NCBI GenBank assembly: GCA_034421295.1
Contig: DAOUKM010000014.1
Coordinates: 1 to 26,514, forward strand
DNA length: 26,514 bases
Origin: CAUZIR01 sp034421295
GTDB taxonomy: Bacteria; Chloroflexota; Dehalococcoidia; Lucifugimonadales; UBA2962
Direction of reading: 5' to 3'
Part shown: piece after piece, positions 6,989-16,500 of the stretch
How positions within the stretch are numbered: position 1 is the stretch's first letter
Layout: each line of letters starts with the position of its first letter
Translations under genes and position numbers: made by a program
The notes under the pieces: generated by a model
What the model was told of the DNA's origin: nothing
The model's input: the letters and a program-made list of their open reading frames with translations, nothing else
The model's database searches: none

Positions 6989-9439
6989 ATGACAAGACTG
7001 CTTGACGTAGTAAGCCGCCTGGTCACTGCCAACCCGATTGTCACACTGATCCTGCTTCTGGCTGTCACCATAGTTCTCGGCGCAGGGTTCACCCGGATGG
7101 CCCCGCAGGCCGACAGCACGGCGTTTTTGCCCGACGACAGCCGTGTATACGCCGCCAACGGCAGGATTGCGGACCTGTTCGGCAGCAAGAGTGAAACTAT
7201 CTCGGTGACGCTGCTGTTTCGTGGGGACGCACTGACGCCCGAGGGTCTTGCCCAGATTGACGGCGCGATGAGCCAGATCCTCTCACACCCCGAAGTGGCG
7301 CCGCTTCTCACCGACTCCAATCCGGTTATAGCCCCCACGTTCATCTTCGCCGCCGCGCTCGGGACCGACGACTTTGCGTCATTGACCCAACAGCAAATAG
7401 ACCAGGCGAAGGCGCAGCTGCCGGTGAGCCGGATGGTCGGTACCGACTCCGACGGCTCGCAGGTTGCCATTGCAACCGTGCGCCTCGTAATGGACGCAGA
7501 CGGCGACGGGGATATTGAGGATGACGCCGATATCCTCTCGTCCGCCGAGCTGGCCATACGCGAGATCGTCGAATCCAGCCAGGGACCGCTGGAGGGAAGC
7601 AGCCTGTCGCCATCCACCCTGGCCGAGGAATCCCAGGGCGCCACGGGCTCGCAGATGTTCCTGCTGATGGGGCTGGCCCTGGCGGTGATAGCGATACTGC
7701 TGCTGCTGTTCACCCGCTCGATCTTCGACCTCGTCCTCTCGATGCTGGGGCTGGTCCTGACCATCGTATGGGCGATTGGCGCCCAGGGCTGGCTGGGTCC
7801 CAACGGCCTCGGGTTGATGGGCCCGCCCAACCCCCTTACCACCATGGTGCCCATCATGCTCATCGGTCTGGTTGTGGACTACGCCATCCAGACGGTGGGA
7901 CTGTATCGGGAGCAGCGACACGCCGGAAACGACGTGAGGACGGCGGCGCGAAAGGGGCTGCGGGCGGTCATCATCCCCCTCTCGCTGGCCGCTGTGACCA
8001 CGATAGTCTCGTTCCTGACCAACATCACCTCACCTATTCCGGTAAACGGCGATCTGGGCATCGCCTCAGGCGTCGGGGTGGCCGCCGGACTGATCGTCAT
8101 GCTCACGTTGCTGGCATCATCGCGGGCACTGCTGGACCGCTGGCGGGAGTCGCGCGGCTCGCTGCCCCCGGTGCGCCTGGTCTCCGGCGCAATACCCGCC
8201 GTGGGCCCCGCGCTGGAGGGGCTGGGCGGCCTGCTGGCCCGACGCCCGATGCCGTTCCTTGCTGCCATAGGCATCGTCACCATCCTGTTGGGTGCGGCTT
8301 CCACCCGCATCGAAACCGTGTTCGACACCAACGAATTCCTGCCACAGGGCGGCCAAGCCGTAAAGAACATCGAGACGCTGCAGGCGGCCTTTGGGGGCTC
8401 CACCAAGTCGGTGAATGTCCTCATCGAGGCCGAGATTACCGACGACCGCACCATCCGCAACATCCTGGATTTCTCCGCGGCCTTCTCTGACGACCTGCGC
8501 CGTCCCGAGGGCGCAGCGGAAAGCATCCAGTCCTCGGTGGGCATACTCCTTATCGATTGGATCACCGACGACGGCTCGGATGGCGACAGGTATGACCCTC
8601 AACTTCGGGAGATGGTCGAGGCGGCCAACGCGTTCCGCCTCGACCCCCAGCAAATACAGGCCGCCATCGATCGGCTGGAGGTGTTGGACCCCGAGGGTTT
8701 CGGTCAGGTGGCGGTGGACGATCCCAACGGGCAGGATGTGCTCCTGGTCCAGTTCCAGGCGCTCACGGGAGACCAGGAGCGGACCAAGCGTATGCTCGAA
8801 GACCTCTACGGGCTGTGGTTCGGCCCGGACGAGGAGTTGACGGCGACTTCCGGAGAGATCATCAGCCTCGAGGTCGTCGACACGATGACCAGCAGCCAGA
8901 CGACCTCGATCATCACCACGGTCCTGGCCGCCCTGATCATCCTGTCCCTGTTTTTCTGGATTACCGAGGGCCGCCCGGCCCTAGGATTCATTGCGGTGGC
9001 CCCGATAGTAATGGTGCTGCTCTGGGTGCTCGGAACCATGGCGCTTCTGGGCATCCCCTACAACGTGATAACCGCACTTATAACGGCCCTGTCCATCGGC
9101 ATCGGCGTGGACTACACGATTCACATAATTCACCGCTACGAGGAGGAGTTCGCGCACTCGCGAGACCCGGAGGAGGCGGCGCGGCGCACCCTCGGCACCA
9201 CCGGCTCGGCCCTTCTGGGCTCGGTGCTGACCACCGCCCTTGGCTTCGGGGTGCTCATATTCTCCTCCCTGATGCCCTTTCAGCAGTTCGGCATTGTCAC
9301 GGCCATCACCATCGCCTACGCCCTGATCGCCGCCGTGGTGGTGGTGCCGCCGGCGATGATCCTATGGGCTGCATACCAGAACCACCGTTTGCAGAGCGCG
9401 GCAGCACGCGCCAAACGGGAGTTGCCTGACGCGCAATGA
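6989..9439 (+). CDS. MMPL/RND-superfamily exporter
   Basis: An 816-aa inner-membrane protein of the RND superfamily, MMPL branch, expected to use the proton gradient to export lipids, hopanoids or other hydrophobic molecules. It shows the duplicated RND plan: TM1 at about 17-35, a periplasmic loop to about 222, and five TMs at 223-385; then TM7 at about 420-438, a second loop, and five TMs at about 633-800. The two halves carry the matching motifs GLVVDYAIQ (293-301) and GIGVDYTIH (about 706-714), with the Asp typical of proton relay. The first loop contains an EF-hand/dockerin-like stretch DADGDGDIEDDAD at 169-181. A GAGGGG-like ribosome binding site lies about 12 bases before the ATG. No membrane-fusion or outer-membrane partner is adjacent. 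The substrate cannot be told from sequence. Confidence 0.9.
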   Translation: MTRLLDVVSRLVTANPIVTLILLLAVTIVLGAGFTRMAPQADSTAFLPDDSRVYAANGRIADLFGSKSETISVTLLFRGDALTPEGLAQIDGAMSQILSHPEVAPLLTDSNPVIAPTFIFAAALGTDDFASLTQQQIDQAKAQLPVSRMVGTDSDGSQVAIATVRLVMDADGDGDIEDDADILSSAELAIREIVESSQGPLEGSSLSPSTLAEESQGATGSQMFLLMGLALAVIAILLLLFTRSIFDLVLSMLGLVLTIVWAIGAQGWLGPNGLGLMGPPNPLTTMVPIMLIGLVVDYAIQTVGLYREQRHAGNDVRTAARKGLRAVIIPLSLAAVTTIVSFLTNITSPIPVNGDLGIASGVGVAAGLIVMLTLLASSRALLDRWRESRGSLPPVRLVSGAIPAVGPALEGLGGLLARRPMPFLAAIGIVTILLGAASTRIETVFDTNEFLPQGGQAVKNIETLQAAFGGSTKSVNVLIEAEITDDRTIRNILDFSAAFSDDLRRPEGAAESIQSSVGILLIDWITDDGSDGDRYDPQLREMVEAANAFRLDPQQIQAAIDRLEVLDPEGFGQVAVDDPNGQDVLLVQFQALTGDQERTKRMLEDLYGLWFGPDEELTATSGEIISLEVVDTMTSSQTTSIITTVLAALIILSLFFWITEGRPALGFIAVAPIVMVLLWVLGTMALLGIPYNVITALITALSIGIGVDYTIHIIHRYEEEFAHSRDPEEAARRTLGTTGSALLGSVLTTALGFGVLIFSSLMPFQQFGIVTAITIAYALIAAVVVVPPAMILWAAYQNHRLQSAAARAKRELPDAQ

Positions 9440-9642
9440 TGATACGGCGCCAGACAGGGCTACCGCTTCCTTTCCTGGACCTACGCAAGAACCAGCGCCA
9501 CAATACAGCCGCCCGAAGGGTCCGCGGCCCTCACGCAGGTTATCGCCACCACTCGCTTGCGAAAACGTGACAGGTGACACGAGGTGGCATGGGTCTTCCT
9601 GCAAGGGAACGTCGACCGGTCGCGGCGCCTATTTCACCGACT

Positions 9643-12018
9643 CTACTCTCCCGTCTGACCCTTCGCCATGCGATATCCGACGCGGGGCTCGGTGAAGATA
9701 TAGGTTGGGTCGTCCGAGGCGTCTCCCAACCGGCGGCGAAGTGTACTTATGACGGTGCGCACGGGCCGCATGTCGGCGTCGGCCTCAACTCCCCACACTC
9801 GTTGCAGAAGGTGCTCGTAAGGTAGCACCCGTCCGGCGTTCAGAGATAGCTCGGCGAGCGTCCGGTACTCGATGGGGGTCAGGCGGACCCGACTCCCGGC
9901 AAGCGTCACGCGGCGAGCGGCGTAGTCGATGGTGAGGTCTCCCAGAACATAGGGTCCTGATGGTTCCGGTGCCTCCCTTTTGCGCAGGGCCGCCCTGATC
10001 CTCGCCACAAGCTCGGTCGGAGAGAAGGGTTTGACGACATAGTCGTCGGCTCCCGCATCGAAGGCCTTGGCGACGAGTTGGTCCTGGCCGTAGGCGGATA
10101 CGAAGATGACGGGAGTATCGTCCGTCTCCAGGATGTTGCGCATGAGTTCGATCCCGTCGATTCCCGGGAGCATCAGATCTAGCAGCGCGACATGGGGCCT
10201 GTCTTCCTCGATCAACTGGGGCACGTCGCCCGGATCGCCCGTTGCAATAACCGCGTAGCCCGCCTTTACGAGGGCGTCGCGGATGTACCTGAGTGCCTCA
10301 GGGTCATCGTCCACCACAAGGATGCGCACCTGTTCCCCCGCATCCCGTTGTCTCAGGAAGCGGGGAGAGATACGGATGGGCGTCGCAGGGGAGACGAATC
10401 CGGCCTCCTCGACCGTAGGGAGCGTGAAAGTGAAGCTCGCGCCCAGGCCAGGTCCTTCGCTCTCGGCCCAGATGCGCCCTCCATGGGCCTCTACTATTCC
10501 CTTGCAGATCGCAAGGCCCAGGCCGGTGTCGCCACCCTGGGTTTCCCCTTCTATTCGGGAGAACTTTCGAAACAGGTGCGGCAGACTCTCGGCCGGGATA
10601 CCCCTGCCATCGTCCGATACTGACACGGCGACATGGAACTCCTTCTGTACGGCGGTCAACCGGATGGTTGAGGCCTCCGGCGAATGCCGCGCCGCGTTAG
10701 TTAGGAGGTTGCCGAGCACCTGCACCACACGCTCTCTGTCCGCCATGACCCAGGGCAGCTCCGGTGGCAGGTCTATCGCAAGGGCGTGCTTGTGTCCGGC
10801 GAGCCGGAAGCCTTTACCGGCCTCGGTCGCCAGCGTGTCCGGGTCGGTCGGCTCCGGTGCAACCGAGAGGGTGCCCGTCTCTATGCGCGCCACGTCAAGG
10901 AGATCACTTATCAGGGACCGCATACGATCGGTCTGCGCGTCGATGATCTGAAAGAACTGGCGGGACTCGGAGGAGTTGAGCGTGGCGGAAGGGTCCAGCA
11001 GAGTTGCGACCGAGCCTTTGACTGCAGCAAGGGGAGTGCGCAGCTCGTGGCTCACCATCGCGAGAAACTCGGCTCGTAGCCGCTCAAGCTCCTGCAGTGC
11101 GGACATGTCCTGCAGGGTGACAACCAGGGATTCAACCTCGCCTTCCTCCGAGCTTATCGGCGTGCAGTTCATCAGCGCGTTGATGCTCCTTCCGTCGGGC
11201 ATCTCCAGGACGATCTCCTCCGCGCGCACCGTCTCCGCGCTGCTCAGGACCTGGACCATGGGAAACTCCTCCAGACGTATCTCCCGCCCGTCGGCTCGAC
11301 GTATGGTCAGGACCTCAAGCAATTGCTCCTGAGACGTCTCGGGTGACATCAGGTCGGCGATGATCCGCTCCATCTCCCTGTTGAACGAGAGCGGCGCGCC
11401 CGTCTTCACATTGAAGACGACAACGCCCACGGGAGTGGTACTTATCAGCGTCTCGAGGTCGTTCCTCGCACGCTTTTCCTCCCTGTACGTGCGTATGTTG
11501 GCAATGACCAGCGCCGCCTGGGAGGCGAACATCAAAAGGACATCCTCGTCTTCCTGGGAAAACTCTTCCCCGGGTTCACTCTTGGCCACATGAAGGTTGC
11601 CCACTTTGACACCCTGGCGGAGTATGGGGACAACGAGGAACGCGCTCAGCGGCTCGGGCGGCCTCAGGTTGTGGATTCCTATCGATCTCATGTGAGCATC
11701 AAAGTCCGGCACCCGCACCGGTCCTGAAGTGGCTTTGAGGTACCTGGACAACAGCGGCCCTTCCGAAATTTCCAGCAGCCGCTCGGCGTCCTCGGCTGGC
11801 AAACCGGAGGTGAGAAAGTTCTGTAACGTTCCTGTCTTGTCATATAGCGTCATCACGCCATATCGGGCCTCCACTAGCGCCCGGGCCGAGTCCAGAACAC
11901 CCTGGAGGACAGTGTCGAAATCCATGCTTTCGTTGATGCGAAGGCTGGCCTCACTCAGCTTGGACAGCCGGTCCCTGAGAAACCGAATCTCCCGGTCTCG
12001 CTCGTCTTCTCGGTTCAT
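9643..12018 (-). CDS. Single-chain two-component protein: GAF-PAS-histidine kinase-receiver-winged helix
   Basis: A 791-aa soluble signalling protein containing both halves of a two-component system. From the chosen start: N-terminal coiled coil 1-32, GAF about 33-180, PAS-like about 190-308, HisKA with phospho-acceptor H324 (MVSHELRTPL), and HATPase with N box near 437-446, G1 DDGRGIP at 469-475 and G2 GDTGLGLA at 496-503. Next come a receiver at about 564-680 with D614 and K663, and an OmpR/KdpE-type winged helix at about 686-785 (LTPIEYRTL, then VGYRM). There is no membrane segment, so the GAF/PAS region should sense a cytosolic ligand, and the output should be direct DNA binding. The ATG at 12018 is preferred because GGCGGCGGAGAT precedes it; an ATG at 12096 would add 26 residues without a ribosome binding site. 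It converges on the exporter gene. Confidence 0.93.
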   Translation of the reverse strand: MNREDERDREIRFLRDRLSKLSEASLRINESMDFDTVLQGVLDSARALVEARYGVMTLYDKTGTLQNFLTSGLPAEDAERLLEISEGPLLSRYLKATSGPVRVPDFDAHMRSIGIHNLRPPEPLSAFLVVPILRQGVKVGNLHVAKSEPGEEFSQEDEDVLLMFASQAALVIANIRTYREEKRARNDLETLISTTPVGVVVFNVKTGAPLSFNREMERIIADLMSPETSQEQLLEVLTIRRADGREIRLEEFPMVQVLSSAETVRAEEIVLEMPDGRSINALMNCTPISSEEGEVESLVVTLQDMSALQELERLRAEFLAMVSHELRTPLAAVKGSVATLLDPSATLNSSESRQFFQIIDAQTDRMRSLISDLLDVARIETGTLSVAPEPTDPDTLATEAGKGFRLAGHKHALAIDLPPELPWVMADRERVVQVLGNLLTNAARHSPEASTIRLTAVQKEFHVAVSVSDDGRGIPAESLPHLFRKFSRIEGETQGGDTGLGLAICKGIVEAHGGRIWAESEGPGLGASFTFTLPTVEEAGFVSPATPIRISPRFLRQRDAGEQVRILVVDDDPEALRYIRDALVKAGYAVIATGDPGDVPQLIEEDRPHVALLDLMLPGIDGIELMRNILETDDTPVIFVSAYGQDQLVAKAFDAGADDYVVKPFSPTELVARIRAALRKREAPEPSGPYVLGDLTIDYAARRVTLAGSRVRLTPIEYRTLAELSLNAGRVLPYEHLLQRVWGVEADADMRPVRTVISTLRRRLGDASDDPTYIFTEPRVGYRMAKGQTGE

Positions 12019-12413
12019 ATCTCCGCCGCCGTTTGGGTTATGCAAGTCCCGGCGCATTCGACATTTCGGATCCGCTCGGTGAGGGGCAGGCCCCATCGCA
12101 CAGGGAGATTATGTCACCTTGCGCCGGTTCGGCCCTTTCTTACAGAATTCTAATATGCGGTGTGTAGGGTCGCCTGGCACAGCAGCGGGGAGCCCCTTTG
12201 CCCTGACCTCAATCCCTTATCATGCCCAGGGCAGCGTTAGGGCCTCGCGTCACTTTGCGATTCAGCCCGACAGATCTCTTGTCTAACGGCCTTCCCTGAC
12301 CAAGAACCTGTTGGTCTGCCCTACACCGATCCACCCAGCGCGGAGTGGAGCTTGCGCACGAAGATCGCGATACTAGGTCATTACGCGGCTTGAGGCCTCT
12401 AACTGCTTCCCGC
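12019..12413. other. Intergenic region upstream of the hybrid kinase
   Basis: No gene is apparent. It should contain the promoter of the kinase gene. The only AT-rich patch on the minus strand is around 12140-12165 (CGCATATTAGAATTC), with no clear -35. A weak five-base-stem hairpin at about 12299-12315 has no T tract, so I do not call it a terminator for the small membrane-protein gene that ends at 12414. Confidence 0.35.
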
Positions 12414-12734
12414 TCAGCCAGATCTCCATGCCCTAACCGCCCGAGTGACGCCGTTGTAGAGAGCCGCGCCTAACGCTCCTGCGATCAGACCACCGGCCCC
12501 GAAGATCAAGGGCATGCCGATCAGGGCAAGAAATGCAAGGGCCGTACCCCGGCCCAGTCCCGGGGTCGACCATAACCCCGAAGAGGGCGAGTTCACCCAC
12601 CCGAGGCTAACCAGCAGATCGAAGGCGGCGCCGCCAAATGAGTAGGCCGCCCCCGCCAAGAGGCCCAGGGCAGCCGCAGCAGCAGCCAACAGTCCTGCCG
12701 AAGAGACAACTCCAACCGTTCCCAGCTTCGCCAT
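12414..12734 (-). CDS. Small membrane protein with C-terminal DUF3566-like segment
   Basis: A 106-aa protein with two or three hydrophobic segments (about residues 8-33, 63-92) and a basic tail. The C-terminal pattern (GAGGLIAGALGAALYNGVTRAV) resembles the conserved end of DUF3566-type small membrane proteins, where a Gly/Ala-rich helix runs into LYN and a short amphipathic helix. The start is ATG at 12734, with GGAGA five bases upstream on the minus strand, a good Shine-Dalgarno. It lies upstream of and in the same direction as the hybrid kinase gene, but the nearly 400-base gap argues against tight co-transcription. The biochemical role is unknown. Confidence 0.75.
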   Translation of the reverse strand: MAKLGTVGVVSSAGLLAAAAAALGLLAGAAYSFGGAAFDLLVSLGWVNSPSSGLWSTPGLGRGTALAFLALIGMPLIFGAGGLIAGALGAALYNGVTRAVRAWRSG

Positions 12735-12913
12735 GCGGTCTCCATTTTCTAAGTCAGCCAGGACAAGCCTGCCGCGGCGAAATCAAGTGTCCCAAGCCAC
12801 ACGCCTCGATACTCTGGCAGCAGACCTCAGCGCCTTCGAATGAACTCAGTCCCTTCGCGTCAAGACCATGACCCGATTCTTGCGGGTGGTCTTACCTTCA
12901 TACTCCGTGCATT

Positions 12914-13250
12914 TGACCTCCCCTCAAATTCTGATCCATCCAGAAGGTTAGTCGGCTGGACCTTGCGATTGCCACATTTCAATCTGCCGAAGCACACAGC
13001 TCTTGCGTAAAGAGCACGGCTCTCCGAGTCATTCACGCGTTCGGAACTGCTCTCCGCCAGTTCACCATCGGGTCCGTGGCATTGCGGCCTAAAGTAAGTG
13101 ATATGACGTATTGAAAGGTTCTGCGTTCAGTCACCCACAGCCCACACTTTTCGGCTTTAGGCAAGTGAAGCTAGTACCTTTCGATACACGTACTCCTTTG
13201 TGCCACCCTACTAGCATTGCAGACGGATCAGAATTCTGGGGGGCAGGTCA
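12914..13250 (+). repeat. Dispersed MITE-like repeat, copy C (both ends visible)
   Basis: The left end TGACCTCCCCTCAAATTCTGATCC begins at 12914. The right end GATCAGAATTCTGGGGGG followed by CAGGTCA ends at 13250, and its reverse complement reads TGACCTGCCCCCCAGAATTCTGATC, so the two ends are terminal inverted repeats. The family core lies at about 13107-13145. An inner imperfect inverted repeat pairs 13107-13135 with about 13160-13187 (about 20 of 28 positions by eye). Total length is 337 bp. No coding capacity and no clear target-site duplication. Confidence 0.78.
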
Positions 13251-13583
13251 CGAGACTGATTTCGCCTCCTAAGTCGAGTAAATTCGATACCGCTTCCTCA
13301 GGCAGATCCGACTGGCATCGGCTCAATCGCCGTGGAGATCGCCAGACTGACTCGGCCCACTGCCGCATTGCGCTCTTCCCGCCTAGTCAAGATCCGCGGA
13401 GCGCAGAATAGATACGGCATCGCACCGGAGAAGGATCTAGCAAGAGCGAGATCACCCGTCGCCTGAAACCCCACACTGCCCGCGAGGTCTTGCTTTCGAT
13501 CCGGCATCCTGCGAACCGGGTCCGCAGGGAACGTAGGAGCATCCGAGACATGGGCCGAGTACGCGCCGGACGACCAGGCAGGT
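13251..13583. other. Gene-free interval
   Basis: Short open frames occur on both strands (for example plus 13386-13465, beginning KIRGAQNRYGIAPEKDLARAR), but none has a start signal or recognisable family. I see no terminator-like hairpin after the DUF4352 gene, which ends at 13584. Confidence 0.3.
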
Positions 13584-16500
13584 CTAGTCGTCCCTGGAGA
13601 CCGCCCAGAATCCCAGCTCCGCCTCCGCCTCCTCCGTGTCTTCCCGGTAGTCCCTATAGATGATGCCCTGGACGGTCTCGCCGATCGGTATCTGGAAACA
13701 CAGAACCGTCTCTATCCGAGTGTCCGTGAACAGGACCGCTTCGGCTAGCTGGTCAGGGAATCGATGGATGGATATGACAGGGGAGTTATACGTCGCGGCG
13801 CAGCCATAGAACGACATGGGACTCGTCACGCTGCCTGAAGGAGAGGTCAGGAGGGCGAAGTCGCTGTGAGTCACCGTCACAGGTTGATGTGGATCATGGT
13901 CCCCCAGGTTGGAGATCTTCACACCGTATACGGCCAGCTTGTTGCCATAGTCAGGGCCTGGGAAGTACTCGTCCGAGTCTTCAAGTATCTTGTCGTGGTC
14001 CAGTTTGCCCGCTACCCGAACGGCTATGGCGTTGGAGGCGAGCGCTGTCTCCCCCAGTGGCACAGGGGCCTGCCTCGATCCGTAAGAGTCGGAGACGGCG
14101 GGCGGCAGCGTAGTCGGCGGCGGAGGCGCGGAGCCCGGTTCGCCGACGGTCCAGAATCCCAGGGCCCGGTCATCGGGTCGGTAGAACAGGGTCATGCCGG
14201 TCTCGTCTTCCGGAACGACGAAGCACAGGTCGCCCTCCGAGTAGGTGCCGGGGAGCATCACGTTCCGGTAGATGCTGTAGCGCGTGTATGGGCACGGCCA
14301 CTCGTGCTGATGCAGGAAGACCTGGCCCGACGGGGTTATGACCCCGTAATCGTCCCAGTCGGCCAGATGCCAGGCGTCGTCCGGGATTGCCTCCTCCTCG
14401 ATGGGGACCTGGAACCAGTAGCCCTGCATCGACCCGCCGGGGGCGTAGAGAAGGCCGATCCCCTCTTCCTGGTGGATGCGGACCCTGGCGACCGCGTATT
14501 TCATACCAGGCGGGGCTGGCCCGGGCTCGTAATGAGAGTATGTGCGGTACTTTCGTTGGTCCGCGTCCATATCTACCGATACGACCGTGATGGCATGACC
14601 GTCCCGGGCCGTCCCCTTCTCTCCCATTGGAAGCGGGTTCGCCCGCGAGCCCCTGCCCTCCGAGATCCGCGTCCCCTGCGACAGTGCCGCGTGCGGAGGC
14701 GCATCCGCCGAGAGCGACCAGTAGCCCTGAATTGACCCGGCAGGGGCGTAGAAGAGGCTGATCCCCTCCCCCTGGTCGACTGGGACCTGGAAGCACAGGT
14801 TGCCCTCGACGGCCCCGCTCCCCGGGAGGACCCCGTCGAGCTCGTCCTGGATGCTCCCGCACTCGTAGACGTGGTAGAAGTCGACAACGTAGATAACTTC
14901 GCCCGGATGCGTCACCAGCCCGAAGTCACGAAAACTCCCCTCGATAGCCCCGTCGACACCGGTGAGGTTCTCGACGCGCACCCTGAGGGTGACGTATCGG
15001 TTACCCTCATCAGCCGGCCTGTCATGCATGATGACGTTGACGTTGGTTGCCAGGACCGTCACAGCCACTCCCCCGGGACCGACCGCTTTCTGCCCAAGGG
15101 GAACGGGGTTACGGAGCGTACCCAGGGTCCTGGATATCGAGGGAGCCCCGGTCGCACGGGGGCCCGCGGGAACGGCCCAGAACCCCAGGGGTTCGTCGGC
15201 CCCATCCGGCCAGTAGTAGATGCTCAGGCCCTCCATCTCCCCGATGGGTACGCCGAAGCACAGGCTGCCGTTCCGTTTGGCCCCGGGGAACAACTGGGTA
15301 TCCAACTCGTCCGCGCCCCAGGGGCACTCAAGGCGTGTCTCCTGTTCGTCGAGCATCCCCGAAGCGCCCGCCACGCCGAAATCACCGGCGCTGACCTCCC
15401 GCACGCTGAACGGGTCCGCGTCGAAGCTCTCCAGGCGCACCCGGACGACCACGGGCGTAGTCGCCTCGGTACCCGGTAGGCCCAATAGCCTTGCGTCAGT
15501 CAAGGCCCCGACCGCCGTTATGGCGACGCCGTCCGGGGCAAGGGCCGTCTCGCCCGCGGGAACGGGGCCTGAGAGCGTCCCAAAGTCGGCGGATATGGCG
15601 CGCGGGGTCTGGCTCTCCGGCGGCGGCACCGGATCGGGCGTCGTGGCCCAGAAGCCCAGGACCCCTTCGCTCGCCCTCGGTCCGTCCGGAAAGTAGTCGG
15701 ACGTGAGCGGCATGTAGAAGAGGGTGGGGTCGACCTCTTCGGCCGGCACCCTGAAGCAGATGTCGCCTTCCTGCCAGCCGCCTCGAAAGACCGACATCTC
15801 CAGCCAGTAGGAATACTGGTCGCAGTATTCCTCGGACAGGACGAGACCCGAGGCGGTAACGATGCCAAAGTCAGAACCCTCGACGTCTACCGGCCCACTC
15901 TCTTGCCCAAAGTATTCGGCGCGCAGACGCAGTCTGAGCAGGTCGGGGTCCGGTGAAGCGCCGGCAGAGAGGACGGTCACGGCTAGGCCGCCGGAGGTGC
16001 GGCCCCCCTCTCCGAGGGGTACGGGACTTCGGCGCGCCCCGTACTCGTCCCCTATGCCCCTCGGAGTCTCGATGGAAGCCGGAGGGGGCCCATCCGCAGA
16101 TATCTGCCAGACTCCAATCGAACGGTAAGAGCGATAGAAGAAGAAGACAGCGCGTTCCTCCGTGGGAATCTCGAAACATCGGTCCGACTCCACCCAGCCG
16201 CCCTCAAATACGCGATATGGCTGGAGAGGCAAGTCCGGACACCCGTGAGAGGCTCCGTCGATGATTCTTCCCGAAGTGGTCACGAGGCCCAGTTCCCAGT
16301 CGTAAACGGTCAGAACGTCACCGTATAGCCCGTAGTCCCCACTCACACCCTCTATCCTGAGACGCACTGTGATGTATTTGTGCCCCTGTCTTGAAGGAAC
16401 ATGCCAGTCTCCGTGTGACAGGACCGTGAAGGCCAAGCCGTCGGGGACCCTTGCACTTTGCCCCGCCGGAACGGGGCTCGCGACGGACCCATAACCCTCG

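Noticed and set aside
6799..7863. 354-codon minus-strand frame
   Set aside because: Antisense to the strongly supported MMPL exporter; Ser/Arg-rich with no recognisable domain.
9440..9642. Bidirectional terminator between the convergent exporter and kinase genes
   Set aside because: No stable hairpin with a T tract on either strand.
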